Positions 8,034-15,631 of a stretch of DNA of 64,000 bases are shown piece by piece. The position numbers were made by a program, and so were the translations under genes. Position 1 is the stretch's first letter; each line of letters starts with the position of its first letter. The DNA is from Bradyrhizobium sp. CCBAU 51765. Lineage in GTDB: Bacteria; Pseudomonadota; Alphaproteobacteria; Rhizobiales; Xanthobacteraceae. Under the pieces are notes generated by a model. It did no database searches, was not told the origin of the DNA, and worked only from the letters and a program-made list of their open reading frames with translations. The stretch covers positions 4,081,001-4,145,000 of the forward strand of contig NZ_CP030038.1 of assembly GCF_015291725.1 (NCBI RefSeq). The letters are read 5' to 3'.

Positions 8034-8168
8034 ATGTTTAAGGGCTTAACGGCGGCAGTTGTGGCGCTGATTAGTACAGCGCAACTGGATCGATACCTAA
8101 CCAACGGGCGGTACACCGACGCGGCCACAGATGTGCTGCGGCAAATCAGGTTCGCGTTTGGATTTTGA
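8034..8168 (+). CDS. Small conserved-type protein (44 residues)
   Basis: ATG 8034 lies 6 bases after GGAGAGGC. The product has a hydrophobic N-terminal helix (MFKGLTAAVVALISTAQLD) followed by RYLTNGRYTDAATDVLRQIRF. This two-part layout, a short hydrophobic helix then a D-x-YL-x-GRYTDAA-xxLRQI motif, recurs in short rhizobial proteins of unknown role. It is probably a single-span or periplasm-facing peptide. The next gene begins 7 bases later. Confidence 0.6.
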   Translation: MFKGLTAAVVALISTAQLDRYLTNGRYTDAATDVLRQIRFAFGF

Positions 8169-8175
8169 GGCGCCC

Positions 8176-8403
8176 ATGGACAATTTGAGGCCGGTGACGG
8201 AGGGCATCTCCTGGACTGATCTCGACGCCGAGGAGCAACGAGCCATTGCGATACTGGGAGCCGGACTGTCTATCGAGCTGTGTGATCCCGTTGCTCTCCT
8301 GAAATTGAAGTGGCTAGGGCTGATCGTTGGGTCCCATTTGACGGCCACTGCGCACGAGTTTCGGAGGCGCGTTGTTTTAGACGAACTCAGAGCGCGGGAT
8401 TGA
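8176..8403 (+). CDS. Hypothetical 75-residue acidic protein
   Basis: ATG 8176 lies 7 bases after the stop of the previous gene, suggesting one transcript. The sequence (ISWTDLDAEEQRAIAILGAGLS, LKLKWLGLIVGSHLTATAHEFRRRVV) looks like a compact helical domain. The final part resembles the wing of small winged-helix proteins (L-x-x-LGLI...G...LT-x-x-G/H). DNA binding is possible but unproven. Confidence 0.5.
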   Translation: MDNLRPVTEGISWTDLDAEEQRAIAILGAGLSIELCDPVALLKLKWLGLIVGSHLTATAHEFRRRVVLDELRARD

Positions 8404-8467
8404 ATCGTGTAATCAATATCGGCGCGCTTAAAAATCAGCTTGGTAGTAGTGTTGAATAAGGCGGGGA

Positions 8468-8686
8468 GTGAAGGTGGCGAGTGCAATTGAGCTGATCGTG
8501 GAGGGTTATGTTTCCCTAAGGGACCAAGCCGCGCTTGATGAGCTTCGGACGCAGCGCCGCAAACTTATCGCAGATCTCAATGCTTGTACCGGGATCGACT
8601 GCACAAGTACGATCCAACAGATCGAGAAAGATATCATCGTGATCGAGGCTGGGCTGGCGCACCTGGATGGTGCGGCGAAGACCTAA
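8468..8686 (+). CDS. Hypothetical 72-residue protein
   Basis: GTG 8468 (alternative GTG 8474) is preceded by GGCGGGGA. The product is helical (AIELIVEGYVSLRDQAALDEL, RRKLIADLNACTGIDCTSTI) with two cysteines close together near residues 40-45, and ends in an amphipathic helix. No family was recognised; it is of a type common in rhizobial accessory regions. Confidence 0.5.
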   Translation: MKVASAIELIVEGYVSLRDQAALDELRTQRRKLIADLNACTGIDCTSTIQQIEKDIIVIEAGLAHLDGAAKT

Positions 8687-9040
8687 CCAAGCTGCGAACG
8701 TAATAGCCCTGTCCATGAACGGCTGACCTGATTTCGTCGCTGACCTTGAGAACTCGTTTCCTGCTCCTGCGCCACTTATGTACAGAGTAAAGCACTGGTA
8801 CGGGCGAGCCTGAACTTAGAACGAGCAAGTCGCGCTTGTGATTGCGATAGACATCGAACATCTTTCGCCCCGCTGATCATATTGAACTAAGAATGAAATA
8901 CGCTTCCATCATTTCATTCGACTAGCTTAGTGTCTCGAATGGCTGTGAGGGTTGTAAATCTGCAACGCCTGCGGCTTTTGCTTCCCGCGTTCCGGATTTG
9001 GAACGAACTAAATTGTAGGCCTGAACCATCGCCAAGCAGA
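8687..9040. other. Intergenic with a perfect 9-bp palindrome
   Basis: No gene is supported. GAATGAAAT at 8891-8899 is mirrored by ATTTCATTC at 8911-8919 around an 11-base spacer in AT-rich surroundings. This is a possible operator or RNA hairpin, lying downstream of the minus-strand gene ending at 9041. Confidence 0.4.
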
Positions 9041-9313
9041 TTATCTTATTCTTGTAACCTGAACCTTTTCGCCATCATCCACGTTGACGATTTCATCGTC
9101 GCAAACAATTACATCAGATACAGCCAACCAAAGCGACGACGTGGGCGTATCTGTCGGGTCTACCTTCCACATACTGCCGTCCTCTAGCTTCAAAATCTGC
9201 CCATCAGCTAGGACTTCTTGTATCCAATGTCCGTCATCGCAGGCGCATGCAGGCGTGGTCGCGATAGCGCCCATGACTGCTACGGCGCAGAGCGGCACCA
9301 GCCTGATCTTCAT
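9041..9313 (-). CDS. Small secreted protein of unknown function
   Basis: The ATG at 9313 is preceded by GGGAGA at good spacing. A TTG at 9331, overlapping the upstream stop, is the alternative start. The 90-residue product has a Sec signal peptide (about residues 1-23, ending TTPACA). The mature domain is acidic with two cysteines and the pattern GHWIQEVLADGQILKLEDGSMWKVD...WL...VIVCDDEIVNVDDGE, a small beta-rich fold. It probably forms an operon with the lipoprotein gene at 9328. The function is unknown. Confidence 0.65.
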   Translation of the reverse strand: MKIRLVPLCAVAVMGAIATTPACACDDGHWIQEVLADGQILKLEDGSMWKVDPTDTPTSSLWLAVSDVIVCDDEIVNVDDGEKVQVTRIR

Positions 9314-9327
9314 TCGGAGTTTCTCCC

Positions 9328-10068
9328 TCAAGCTCCCGCCGGTCCTTGCGCGATGTCGATCACGTGCCGATCAGTGCCAACGGTAATGACGATAGTGTAC
9401 GTTTTCGGTCGTCCGCTCTCACTTGCAACTGGTGGCGCCAGATGCAATTGCCCGCCGTACCATTCACCCGGCATCAAGGTGTTGTCCTTAATGACCGCTT
9501 GCTCCAATGCCGCCATGTTGCGCTGCCCCGTCTCGACAGTGGCGGCGATCATCGCTTCGTTTTGAGCGGCCGCATTGTTCTGCGCGATCACAGCCGCAGT
9601 GGGGCTGTAGAACGTTCCGGTGCGTCCGCTGGGGGTGGTGTAGCTGCCATGACCAGCGTTCGCGGCGCTGTAAGCGTTGGCACCCGCGGCCAAGCCGGTG
9701 AGGAGGGCGGCGGCAACCTGCCGGTTTCGCTCCTCTTGGACCAGCATCTCGTAGGTCACGACCTTCATCTCGAAATCAGAGCCTGCGGCGTGCTGGACAG
9801 CCTCGACTTGCCCGACGCGGAAGTCGACCGGCTGCTTGCCTAGATTGTTGATGCCGACGACAAACACCGGCCGTCCGTTCGCTTGCATTTGACGCGACGC
9901 TGGTCGTACCAGGACGAGCGAGCTCTTTTGTCTGGAGACGAGGGCGGGCTGCCCGTCTCGCATGAGGGCCTGCTGCTGCGGATTTGACGCTCGGAAAGAA
10001 ACCGTCTCGCCGGTCGACATACAGCCGCCCAAGAGGGCGCAGAGCGCTAAAATACCCAAACTACGCAT
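9328..10068 (-). CDS. Putative outer-membrane lipoprotein
   Basis: The 246-residue product begins with a lipoprotein signal peptide whose lipobox is LLGGC, with Cys at about residue 16. The mature part has a beta-rich segment (SSLVLVRPASRQM, PVFVVGINNLGKQPVDF), an Ala-rich helical middle (AAALLTGLAAGANAYSAANAG) and a beta-rich end (YTIVITVGTDRHVIDIAQG). A small secreted protein is encoded 14 bases downstream, so the two probably act together in the envelope. No specific family was recognised. Confidence 0.65.
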   Translation of the reverse strand: MRSLGILALCALLGGCMSTGETVSFRASNPQQQALMRDGQPALVSRQKSSLVLVRPASRQMQANGRPVFVVGINNLGKQPVDFRVGQVEAVQHAAGSDFEMKVVTYEMLVQEERNRQVAAALLTGLAAGANAYSAANAGHGSYTTPSGRTGTFYSPTAAVIAQNNAAAQNEAMIAATVETGQRNMAALEQAVIKDNTLMPGEWYGGQLHLAPPVASESGRPKTYTIVITVGTDRHVIDIAQGPAGA

Positions 10069-10470
10069 AGAGGATCCCCCGACCCGACAAGCGCATCAAA
10101 ACGCAACTGTCGCGCGAGATCAAGGGCCGGCACCAGTTTCGAAATCGATCGCTGTTGAAGGTCAAGGCCCGTCCAGGGTGCTGGTCGGCGAGAGCCAACC
10201 CTTCCACCTTGAGGCACGTTACGCATGGCTCAGGACACAGCCGCCTTGCACGCGTGGGTTAGCGCGCGTGCGAACCGAGCAGCATGGCTCTGAGCTATGA
10301 TCTACGATCCTTCTATCAGTCGGGAACAAGTGGCAATCTGGCGCATTCCTTCTTTGCTCCGGTGTACCCCAAGAGCCCCCCTGAAGTCGGAGCAGACCCC
10401 AACGGCCTCAGCTGCCGCCCAGCTGAGGCCGCCCCTTTTGTCCCGAAGGGTCACGGCAGGGCGGGGATGC
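10069..10470. other. Intergenic with an 11-bp perfect hairpin
   Basis: No gene is supported on either strand. GGCCTCAGCTG at 10404-10414 and CAGCTGAGGCC at 10420-10430 form a perfect stem with a 5-base loop. CCCCTTTTG follows on the plus strand. It lies just past the stop of the minus-strand gene at 10471 and may act as its 3' hairpin. Confidence 0.4.
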
Positions 10471-10752
10471 TCAGAGGCGCTTCTGAGACGCAAATTGGGG
10501 TGGACTGCCGCTCGCGAAGTCCGGCCTGACATCGGCTCCACGGTTGCCGCATCCGCCGCACACGAAGCGCGGCTCGACATCAGACAGGCGAACATCGTTC
10601 GGCCAGCGATCAGCCGTCAGAGCAGTATGATGGCCGCAATGGCAGTAGACCAGGACGCCGCGCAGGCCCATCTGGCGCATATCGCCAAAGGTGATCTTCA
10701 CGGGACGGCCGTCACCGTGCGTGGGCCTGTAGCGTCGAGGAGAACGAGGCAT
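10471..10752 (-). CDS. Zinc-ribbon-like small protein, copy 1
   Basis: A 93-residue protein with a basic N-terminus (MPRSPRRYRP), then ITFGDMRQMGLRGVLVYCHCGHH and WPNDVRLSDVEPRFVCGGCGNRGADVRPDF. The C-x-C-x-HH and C-x-x-C pairs could bind one zinc ion. The layout matches a family of short rhizobial proteins of unknown function. A second, clearly related copy lies at 15225-15551. The two share the FGxMRxMGLxGVLV and LSDxEPRFVCxGCGNRGADVRPDF segments almost unchanged, at DNA level as well. Confidence 0.7.
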   Translation of the reverse strand: MPRSPRRYRPTHGDGRPVKITFGDMRQMGLRGVLVYCHCGHHTALTADRWPNDVRLSDVEPRFVCGGCGNRGADVRPDFASGSPPQFASQKRL

Positions 10753-10950
10753 GCCGCCATCAAAGCGGCATCGTTAGTACCTCGCAAATTATCGATTCCT
10801 GGTGGCTCGGGACTCGCGCGAGCTACGGCCGCTAGTAGGTGTGGACAGACTGAAATCCCCCGGTCCGCTACCCGGGAATTTTCGAGCGTGCAGGGCATCA
10901 AGGGGGCCGCCTTCCTCGGTCGCCGACGAGGCGCCCTGAAATGCCTATTT

Positions 10951-11424
10951 TCATAGGGTCTGCGTGCGCCCTGCCGACGCTTGGGCTAGGGTGGTAGCCC
11001 GCAGCATGAATTTGCCCTTGAGGTGGCGGAGATCTTCCCCATATTGGGCGCCGGTCACGGAGTTGCCGGTTCCCGGGCCCTCGCTGCTGCGGTCGATGAC
11101 CAGCAGGACCACGCCCAAGCCACGGAGAGCGACGCGATCGGCGCAGTGCGGATTGAGGTCGACCGGGCGGGGACCACCTAGACGGTCCCGGGAGCCACGC
11201 CTGAACGGCGAGAAGGGCGCCCGCAAGCCCCTCACGTCGTTGTCCGACAAGATCGAGGCGGCCCTACCGCCGCGGCGAGATGCGGGGAGAAGCGCCGGCG
11301 GATGATGGCCGAGCGCACCGGTTTTCGGATAGATGAACTTCGACCAAACGTTCCAGAGGAAGCCGGCCGCCGAAACCACTAAAGAAAAAACACCGATAAT
11401 GAGAGCCCAGTCAGCAGTTTGCAT
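10951..11424 (-). CDS. Hypothetical protein with N-terminal membrane anchor
   Basis: The ATG at 11424 starts a product with one strong membrane helix (ADWALIIGVFSLVVSAAGFLW) followed by NVWSKFIYPK, a junction common in small rhizobial anchored proteins. The remaining 110 residues are Arg/Gly/Pro-rich and read less like a folded domain until a hydrophobic segment (VALRGLGVVLLVIDRSSEGPG), so a frameshift or fusion in the middle is possible. It starts 5 bases after the toxin gene stop and may be the third gene of that operon. Confidence 0.45.
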   Translation of the reverse strand: MQTADWALIIGVFSLVVSAAGFLWNVWSKFIYPKTGALGHHPPALLPASRRGGRAASILSDNDVRGLRAPFSPFRRGSRDRLGGPRPVDLNPHCADRVALRGLGVVLLVIDRSSEGPGTGNSVTGAQYGEDLRHLKGKFMLRATTLAQASAGRTQTL

Positions 11425-11429
11425 GGGCT

Positions 11430-11825
11430 CTATCTGGGGTGAGGCCGCAGCTTCGAACTGGCATTGACTGGAAGATCGAAAAGGCCGCTTTCGGTTACGG
11501 ATACTTGGGTGCTCATCAACGGGACTAGGCGAATCACGCGCCAAGCGGTTTCGGCGACGCTGAATTTCAGCCACGCGCCCGTCAGGAAAAAGAAGACGAT
11601 CTTCGACCTTTCCAACGCTAGCCGCTCATGAGGCCGCGTTTTGAGCCGCCGCTCCATAGTGAGAGCTGCCCAACCGCCTTCGGCATCTAGTGCACTTATC
11701 CAGTCAACATCCTTCGTGTTTGCCGCAAACTTATTCCGTAAAGAAACGATTTTGTGCTCTGGAAAAATAGGCTGCAGGCAATCTGCGATGGTGAAACTGA
11801 TGTTGTTATCGACCAACAGTTTCAA
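11430..11825 (-). CDS. PIN-like toxin (DUF5615, VapC45-like)
   Basis: The product begins MKLLVDNNIS, the hallmark start of DUF5615/Mut7-C-type PIN-like proteins, where the first Asp is a metal ligand. WISALDAEGGWAALTMERRL near residue 45 supplies further acidic positions. The start is TTG 11825, overlapping the antitoxin stop (TTGA), which implies translational coupling. The 131 residues fit the family. Relatives are presumed ribonuclease toxins. The pairing with a DUF433 antitoxin mirrors VapBC45 (Rv2018-Rv2019) of Mycobacterium tuberculosis, from memory of that pair. Confidence 0.75.
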   Translation of the reverse strand: MKLLVDNNISFTIADCLQPIFPEHKIVSLRNKFAANTKDVDWISALDAEGGWAALTMERRLKTRPHERLALERSKIVFFFLTGAWLKFSVAETAWRVIRLVPLMSTQVSVTESGLFDLPVNASSKLRPHPR

Positions 11826-12544
11826 GCAACGAGCTTTCGTTCGAAACTCACTGCATCTCTAACTTCGGTGACCGAGACGTTGTAGAGGAATGCGACCTTT
11901 TTTGTAGACCCCTCGAGGCCAACAGCCCGCGCCAGCACTTCAGTCGGAACTCCGGTGCTACTGATCGGGCGGCCGAAAGCTCGTGCAGGATCGATTACGA
12001 TCGAACGTCGCTGGATCCCTAAAGGAAACCAACGGGACACAGCGGATGCATCAAACTCGAGGTCCTTTAAGCTCGGTTCGACTATCGTGCGGAAGACGTT
12101 CTGGCGATGGCGGAGGTCGACGAGCTTAGGTTCGTCAAGACCCTCCGTAATCTCCAGGAAGATCGTCTTGCCGTCCGTTCTAAACCGTTGTGTTGAAAAA
12201 GGTCGATCGTCTTTCACTTCTTCCGCGGCTCGCTCATAGCAAGCGCGAATCGTCGGAAGGCCAATCCCGATGTCGCGGAAGGCCTTTACGAATCGAAGCT
12301 CGATCAAGTCGCGGAAACTGAGCTCCACCAGATTATTGTCATTTTGATAATCAGGACGCCAAAGCGGCTCGGAATGCCCCTCATGGTCTGGACCGAAGTC
12401 ATAGCCCTGTAGCCATCTGACTACCGTGTTCCGTGAAATGTGCCGAGTAGCCGCCGTGCGACTGAAATTGAGCAGGCGAAGTGCCTCTGAGGCACTGTAA
12501 GCACCCCGACTAAGTGCATCTAGCTCTTGCTCTACTTTGGCCAT
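11822..12544 (-). CDS. MerR-like/DUF433 antitoxin (VapB45-like)
   Basis: A 240-residue protein. The N-terminal segment (YSASEALRLLNFSRTAATRHISRNTVVRWLQGYDF) is a MerR-type helix-turn-helix. The C-terminal 65 residues (IDPARAFGRPISSTGVPTEVLA, then FLYNVSVTEVRDAVSFE) are a DUF433 helix-turn-helix-like antitoxin domain. The size and two-domain layout match VapB45. It sits upstream of and overlaps the toxin gene. By family analogy it should neutralise the toxin and repress the operon from the 12545-12729 region. Confidence 0.75.
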   Translation of the reverse strand: MAKVEQELDALSRGAYSASEALRLLNFSRTAATRHISRNTVVRWLQGYDFGPDHEGHSEPLWRPDYQNDNNLVELSFRDLIELRFVKAFRDIGIGLPTIRACYERAAEEVKDDRPFSTQRFRTDGKTIFLEITEGLDEPKLVDLRHRQNVFRTIVEPSLKDLEFDASAVSRWFPLGIQRRSIVIDPARAFGRPISSTGVPTEVLARAVGLEGSTKKVAFLYNVSVTEVRDAVSFERKLVA

Positions 12545-12729
12545 GATAACTGTTTAGCCGATGTTTTACTCTCAGCAAAGTTCCATCTACATGAGGGATT
12601 GTCCAAGGAATCAGCCGCTCATCAATCCTTGACCCGGTTCGCCGAGCCTCATTTGCCCGTTGCGTATTCGTGCAGTCCGCTGTCGTTGTCGGTCTTCCGA
12701 CTGACACACAATCAGGCCGACGCACTCTG

Positions 12730-13128
12730 TTATCTAAGCCATTCTCTCAGCCAGGCCTTCGCTTGATCAAGATACGTTCCTCCGCCAAACCGCTTCATCA
12801 GCGCCTGACACGCGGCCTTTCTGTTGTCGTAGGCCGAAATCCATTTCCGGTCGTCAACGTCGAGGCCGGCAACTCCAAACCTGTCCAGCTTCCGTAGCGC
12901 GTCGCCTTCAAAAACGTAGAGGACATAGGAGCCGTTGCTCTCGTAGACCCGGCAACTTTTCAAGTTTATGTCCGACCTAGTCTCCTGCGGGTTTTCACGG
13001 ACCGCCGGGAAGCCTTGTGGAATGTATGATGTGTAATATGTGCTCTCGTTTTCATCTGCAGCACGAGCTTGAGCGACAATCAGGAGAGCGGTCAATGCGA
13101 CCCCGTAGACCACCGCAAAATTAGGCAT
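12730..13128 (-). CDS. Secreted hypothetical protein
   Basis: The ATG at 13128 lies 5 bases after GGGGGAA; longer starts would spoil the signal peptide. Residues 1-23 (FAVVYGVALTALLIVAQARA) form a Sec signal. The mature 109 residues contain two cysteines (KSCRVYESNGSYVLYVFEGD; AACQALMKRFGGG) that could form a disulfide, and end in an amphipathic helix. No family was recognised; periplasmic location is inferred from the signal peptide. Confidence 0.6.
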   Translation of the reverse strand: MPNFAVVYGVALTALLIVAQARAADENESTYYTSYIPQGFPAVRENPQETRSDINLKSCRVYESNGSYVLYVFEGDALRKLDRFGVAGLDVDDRKWISAYDNRKAACQALMKRFGGGTYLDQAKAWLREWLR

Positions 13129-13359
13129 GAATTCCCCCCAATAAAGCCGCATCCAACCGCAACCGCAGGGTGAGCGCAAGGGACGAGGCTAGAAGGCGAG
13201 GCAAGACTATTTTTTCACGCCGCTATTTTAGCCGCCTCCCTTGCACCCATTGCGGTAGGGACGCGTTCACATCGAGTGTGAAAACGACTTCATCTCGGAT
13301 GCGCCCGCGCGTCGCGGCGGCTCGGGGCGCGGTGTTTCAACATTGCGACTGCACTCTCC

Positions 13360-13509
13360 CTAGCAAAGCCAGCGATAAAGCCCCCAACCGGCCAGCAGCA
13401 CGGCGGCAATCACAAACTCAATTCGCCGCGGGCGGCTCACTTGGTTCGCTTTGTCATCGCCGCGCCCGAGTAAGAGCGCTATGGGCGATGCCAACCCAGA
13501 ACATCTCAT
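13360..13509 (-). CDS. 49-residue single-span membrane peptide coupled to the RHH gene
   Basis: The ATG at 13509 overlaps the TGA of the ribbon-helix-helix gene (ATGA). The product has a basic middle (SRPRR) followed by one membrane helix (IEFVIAAVLLAGWGLYRWL) ending in Cys. The coupling and clean transmembrane pattern support a real gene. It could be the toxic partner of a small toxin-antitoxin pair, since short hydrophobic peptides next to RHH regulators often are; nothing here proves that. Confidence 0.45.
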   Translation of the reverse strand: MRCSGLASPIALLLGRGDDKANQVSRPRRIEFVIAAVLLAGWGLYRWLC

Positions 13510-13703
13510 GGGCGCTTTGCCTTCAGCCCGATCTCGACGAGGCGGCGGATGGCTTCGGAGCGGACCGTGCCGTTTGCTGCGCTCCATGCGTCGACTTCTG
13601 AAATCAGATTGGACGGCATCCGGACGACCACCTGCGGGTCCTTGCCGGTGGCCGGGCGCCCGCGCCTTTTTTTGGGCATTACCTTTATTGACTTTGCCAT
13701 CAT
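13506..13703 (-). CDS. Ribbon-helix-helix (CopG/Arc-type) regulator
   Basis: A 65-residue protein. The basic N-terminus holds an AT-hook-like KKRRGRPATGKDP, then the strand QVVVRMP and two helices (SNLISEVDAWSAANGT, RSEAIRRLVEIGLKAKRP). This is the standard RHH fold that binds DNA as a dimer. Starts at 13703, 13700 or the internal ATG 13679 are all possible; the last removes only eight residues. Two copies of GGCATTACC flank its start region and may be its operator. Confidence 0.75.
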   Translation of the reverse strand: MMAKSIKVMPKKRRGRPATGKDPQVVVRMPSNLISEVDAWSAANGTVRSEAIRRLVEIGLKAKRP

Positions 13704-13715
13704 TTAGGCATTACC
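13675..13715. promoter_or_regulatory. Direct repeat GGCATTACC, possible RHH operator
   Basis: GGCATTACC occurs at 13675-13683 and again at 13707-13715. The spacing is 32 bases start to start, about three helical turns, so both face the same side of the DNA. The pair straddles the 5' end of the RHH gene, a usual place for autoregulation by CopG-type proteins. Confidence 0.4.
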
Positions 13716-13788
13716 CTAAAAGCAAGCCGAGGGGAAGGTACCAGCTTCCGCCTCGGCTCTAACCCCGATCAAGAGAGGCAGTTACCCC

Positions 13789-14493
13789 ATGACCGAAGCT
13801 GACCGCGTGCGTAGCACGCCACCCCTAAACTCGTCCTCAAACAATGTCGCCAGGGCGACAACCATTGATCCCGTCGAGACCTCATCTCGACGCCGATTCC
13901 TTGCCCAAGCTGCGGCTGTCACCGCTGGAGGTGTCGCTCTTGGACCGGCACTTCCGCTGCCCGGATCGGCCGCAGCCGCTGGACTGACTTCTAATCCGAT
14001 CCTGGAGGCCGTTACGGGAGCGCCCTTGCAAGCGCCGACGCTGACCTTGGACAGCTCGCTCGCGAGCGACGAGCTTCGATCGGCTTGCAGAAAGGTGGAT
14101 GACACGCACGAAACTCTGAAGGCCGCTTGGACTGAGTACCAGAGGGTACAAGAACTGGGGCGAGATTGGAATCGACAGCATCCGGCCCCGGACGGTAGCA
14201 GACGAGCCTACCGGAAATGGGAACGTCGCTGGTGCAAGCATCGTGATGAGGTGAACTTTGACGGCGCTCAGGCCGCATATTTTGAGGCGCGGACGGATTT
14301 TGAAAAGGCCAAGGTCGCCGTGGCGCTCGTAGATGCCCGCGACCTGAACGAATTGGCTCTCAAGGCGGCCGTCGCCTACGTGTACGAGGACCCGCGCGAG
14401 CGGCATTTGCGCAACCTTACCCCAACGATCGCAGCCTCGGTCGCTGTTGGGCTGGCGATCATGGTGGCCCGGGCGAAGGGAGCCTCGGCATGA
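13789..14493 (+). CDS. Tat-exported hypothetical protein
   Basis: A 234-residue protein. The sequence SRRRFLAQAAAVTAGGVALG at residues 33-52 is a twin-arginine signal with its hydrophobic core; the preceding 30 residues are an extended n-region. The mature part is helical and charged (ACRKVDDTHETLKAAWTEYQ, then KWERRWCKHRDEVNFD). A hydrophobic C-terminal helix (TIAASVAVGLAIMVARAKG) could anchor it. Tat export suggests folding or cofactor loading before transport. No catalytic motif was recognised. It overlaps the next gene by 4 bases, so the two products are probably made together. Confidence 0.6.
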   Translation: MTEADRVRSTPPLNSSSNNVARATTIDPVETSSRRRFLAQAAAVTAGGVALGPALPLPGSAAAAGLTSNPILEAVTGAPLQAPTLTLDSSLASDELRSACRKVDDTHETLKAAWTEYQRVQELGRDWNRQHPAPDGSRRAYRKWERRWCKHRDEVNFDGAQAAYFEARTDFEKAKVAVALVDARDLNELALKAAVAYVYEDPRERHLRNLTPTIAASVAVGLAIMVARAKGASA

Positions 14494-14975
14494 GCCATCA
14501 ACATCAGCAACATCTCGAAGAGATCGACCGAAGCCTCGCCGACATTCAGGTGATGGGACAAGTCGCGATGCGGTCGGCGCAGAATCTCCAGCAAGACGGT
14601 TCGGGTGGTTATCGTCTGCCAGAGCAAGAGACGTCTACACTGTTGTTCAGCGTTCACGATATCCTGGACCGGATCGGGAAACTGAGAGCCAACCTCGTGC
14701 CAGAGAATGAGGTGGGGCCGGACGCTGGGACGGTCGACGAGGCGGACATCCCCGAGGGCGGCATGAATACCCACCCGACCCCGAAAGATGATGTTCTCGA
14801 CGGGATATGGTGCCTTGAGCGGATGACGCTCGTCGGGATTCGGTTGCTCGACGGCGCCTCTGTTTTTAAAGATGCAGAGGGCTTCGACGCCCTCTCGTTT
14901 TGCCTTCACGACCTGCTTGAGCGCATCCAAAAAATGGATCGCACCGCGAGGCAGATCCAAATGCCGGCGTCATAG
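14490..14975 (+). CDS. Hypothetical protein coupled to the Tat-exported protein
   Basis: The 161-residue product starts at the ATGA overlap. It is acidic and helical and holds two related segments: LLFSVHDILDRIGKLRANL (about residues 50-68) and LSFCLHDLLERIQKMDRTA (about 136-154). This is an internal duplication of a helix with pattern LxFxxHDxLxRIxK. There is no signal or membrane segment, so it is presumably cytoplasmic. It ends just before a terminator. No family was recognised. Confidence 0.55.
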   Translation: MSHQHQQHLEEIDRSLADIQVMGQVAMRSAQNLQQDGSGGYRLPEQETSTLLFSVHDILDRIGKLRANLVPENEVGPDAGTVDEADIPEGGMNTHPTPKDDVLDGIWCLERMTLVGIRLLDGASVFKDAEGFDALSFCLHDLLERIQKMDRTARQIQMPAS

Positions 14976-15011
14976 GCCTGGGTCCGATTGAGACCAGCCC
15001 ATATCCAAGTG

Positions 15012-15040
15012 AAAGGCCCGGACTAGCTCCGGGCTTTTTC
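15012..15040 (+). terminator. Intrinsic terminator
   Basis: GCCCGGA at 15016-15022 pairs with TCCGGGC at 15028-15034 around CTAGC, followed by TTTTTC. It closes the 13789-14975 two-gene unit. Confidence 0.8.
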
Positions 15041-15224
15041 ATGAGCGCCGACGACGCAGGCCGGTCTGAAGTTGAGCGCGGATGATTGATTGCGAGATCG
15101 TCGGTCATGCCGGCCGGGCTTCCGCGGTCCTAATTTCATCCCAACACAACCATACAACCGCAAAAATCGCTTTTAGGTTGTTAGCAGGAACAAAGCTGGC
15201 ACAAACTGCATTTGATCTGCCGCC

Positions 15225-15551
15225 TCAGTTGGCGGCCGCTTTCGCAAATTGCGGTGGCTTGCCGCTCTCGAAATCCGGCCTGACATCGGCTCCACGGTTG
15301 CCACAACCGGCACAGACAAAGCGCGGCTCGATATCGGAAAGCCGGACCTCATCAGCCCAGCGATCGGCCGGCAGCCGGAGGCTATGGCTGCACCGATAGT
15401 CGGGGCAAAAGACGAGGACGCCGCTCAGACCCATCTCGCGCATCTCACCGAACGTGATCTTGAGCGGCCGGCCGTCGGGGGTGCGTGGGCGTGTGGCGGC
15501 GGGCAGGGCGGGGGCATGGCGCCATCCAAGCGCCGCGCGATCGGGAGTCAA
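15225..15551 (-). CDS. Zinc-ribbon-like small protein, copy 2
   Basis: It is closely related to the protein at 10471-10752. It has ITFGEMREMGLSGVLVFC, SLRLPADRWADEVRLSD and EPRFVCAGCGNRGADVRPDF, with C-x-x-C intact. The start is uncertain. The frame opens with TTG 15551, while an ATG behind the expected N-terminus lies in another frame. The 5' end may therefore carry a frameshift relative to copy 1, whose N-terminus is MPRSPRRYRP. It keeps the zinc-ribbon cysteines but has CPDYRC in place of CHC. Confidence 0.6.
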   Translation of the reverse strand: MTPDRAALGWRHAPALPAATRPRTPDGRPLKITFGEMREMGLSGVLVFCPDYRCSHSLRLPADRWADEVRLSDIEPRFVCAGCGNRGADVRPDFESGKPPQFAKAAAN

Positions 15552-15631
15552 ATTATCAATCCCTTGGGCCTCAAGACGCGCGCGCGAGCTACTGCGCGTC
15601 GTAGTCAGCTTCAGCCGAGTCTAAGCCCCCC

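Noticed and set aside
10297..10956. 219-codon plus-strand open frame
   Set aside because: It is antisense to zinc-ribbon copy 1; an equivalent antisense frame occurs over copy 2 and is explained by the duplication.
13170..13601. Plus-strand open frame of 143 codons
   Set aside because: It overlaps the RHH gene antisense, is cysteine- and arginine-rich and lacks a ribosome site.
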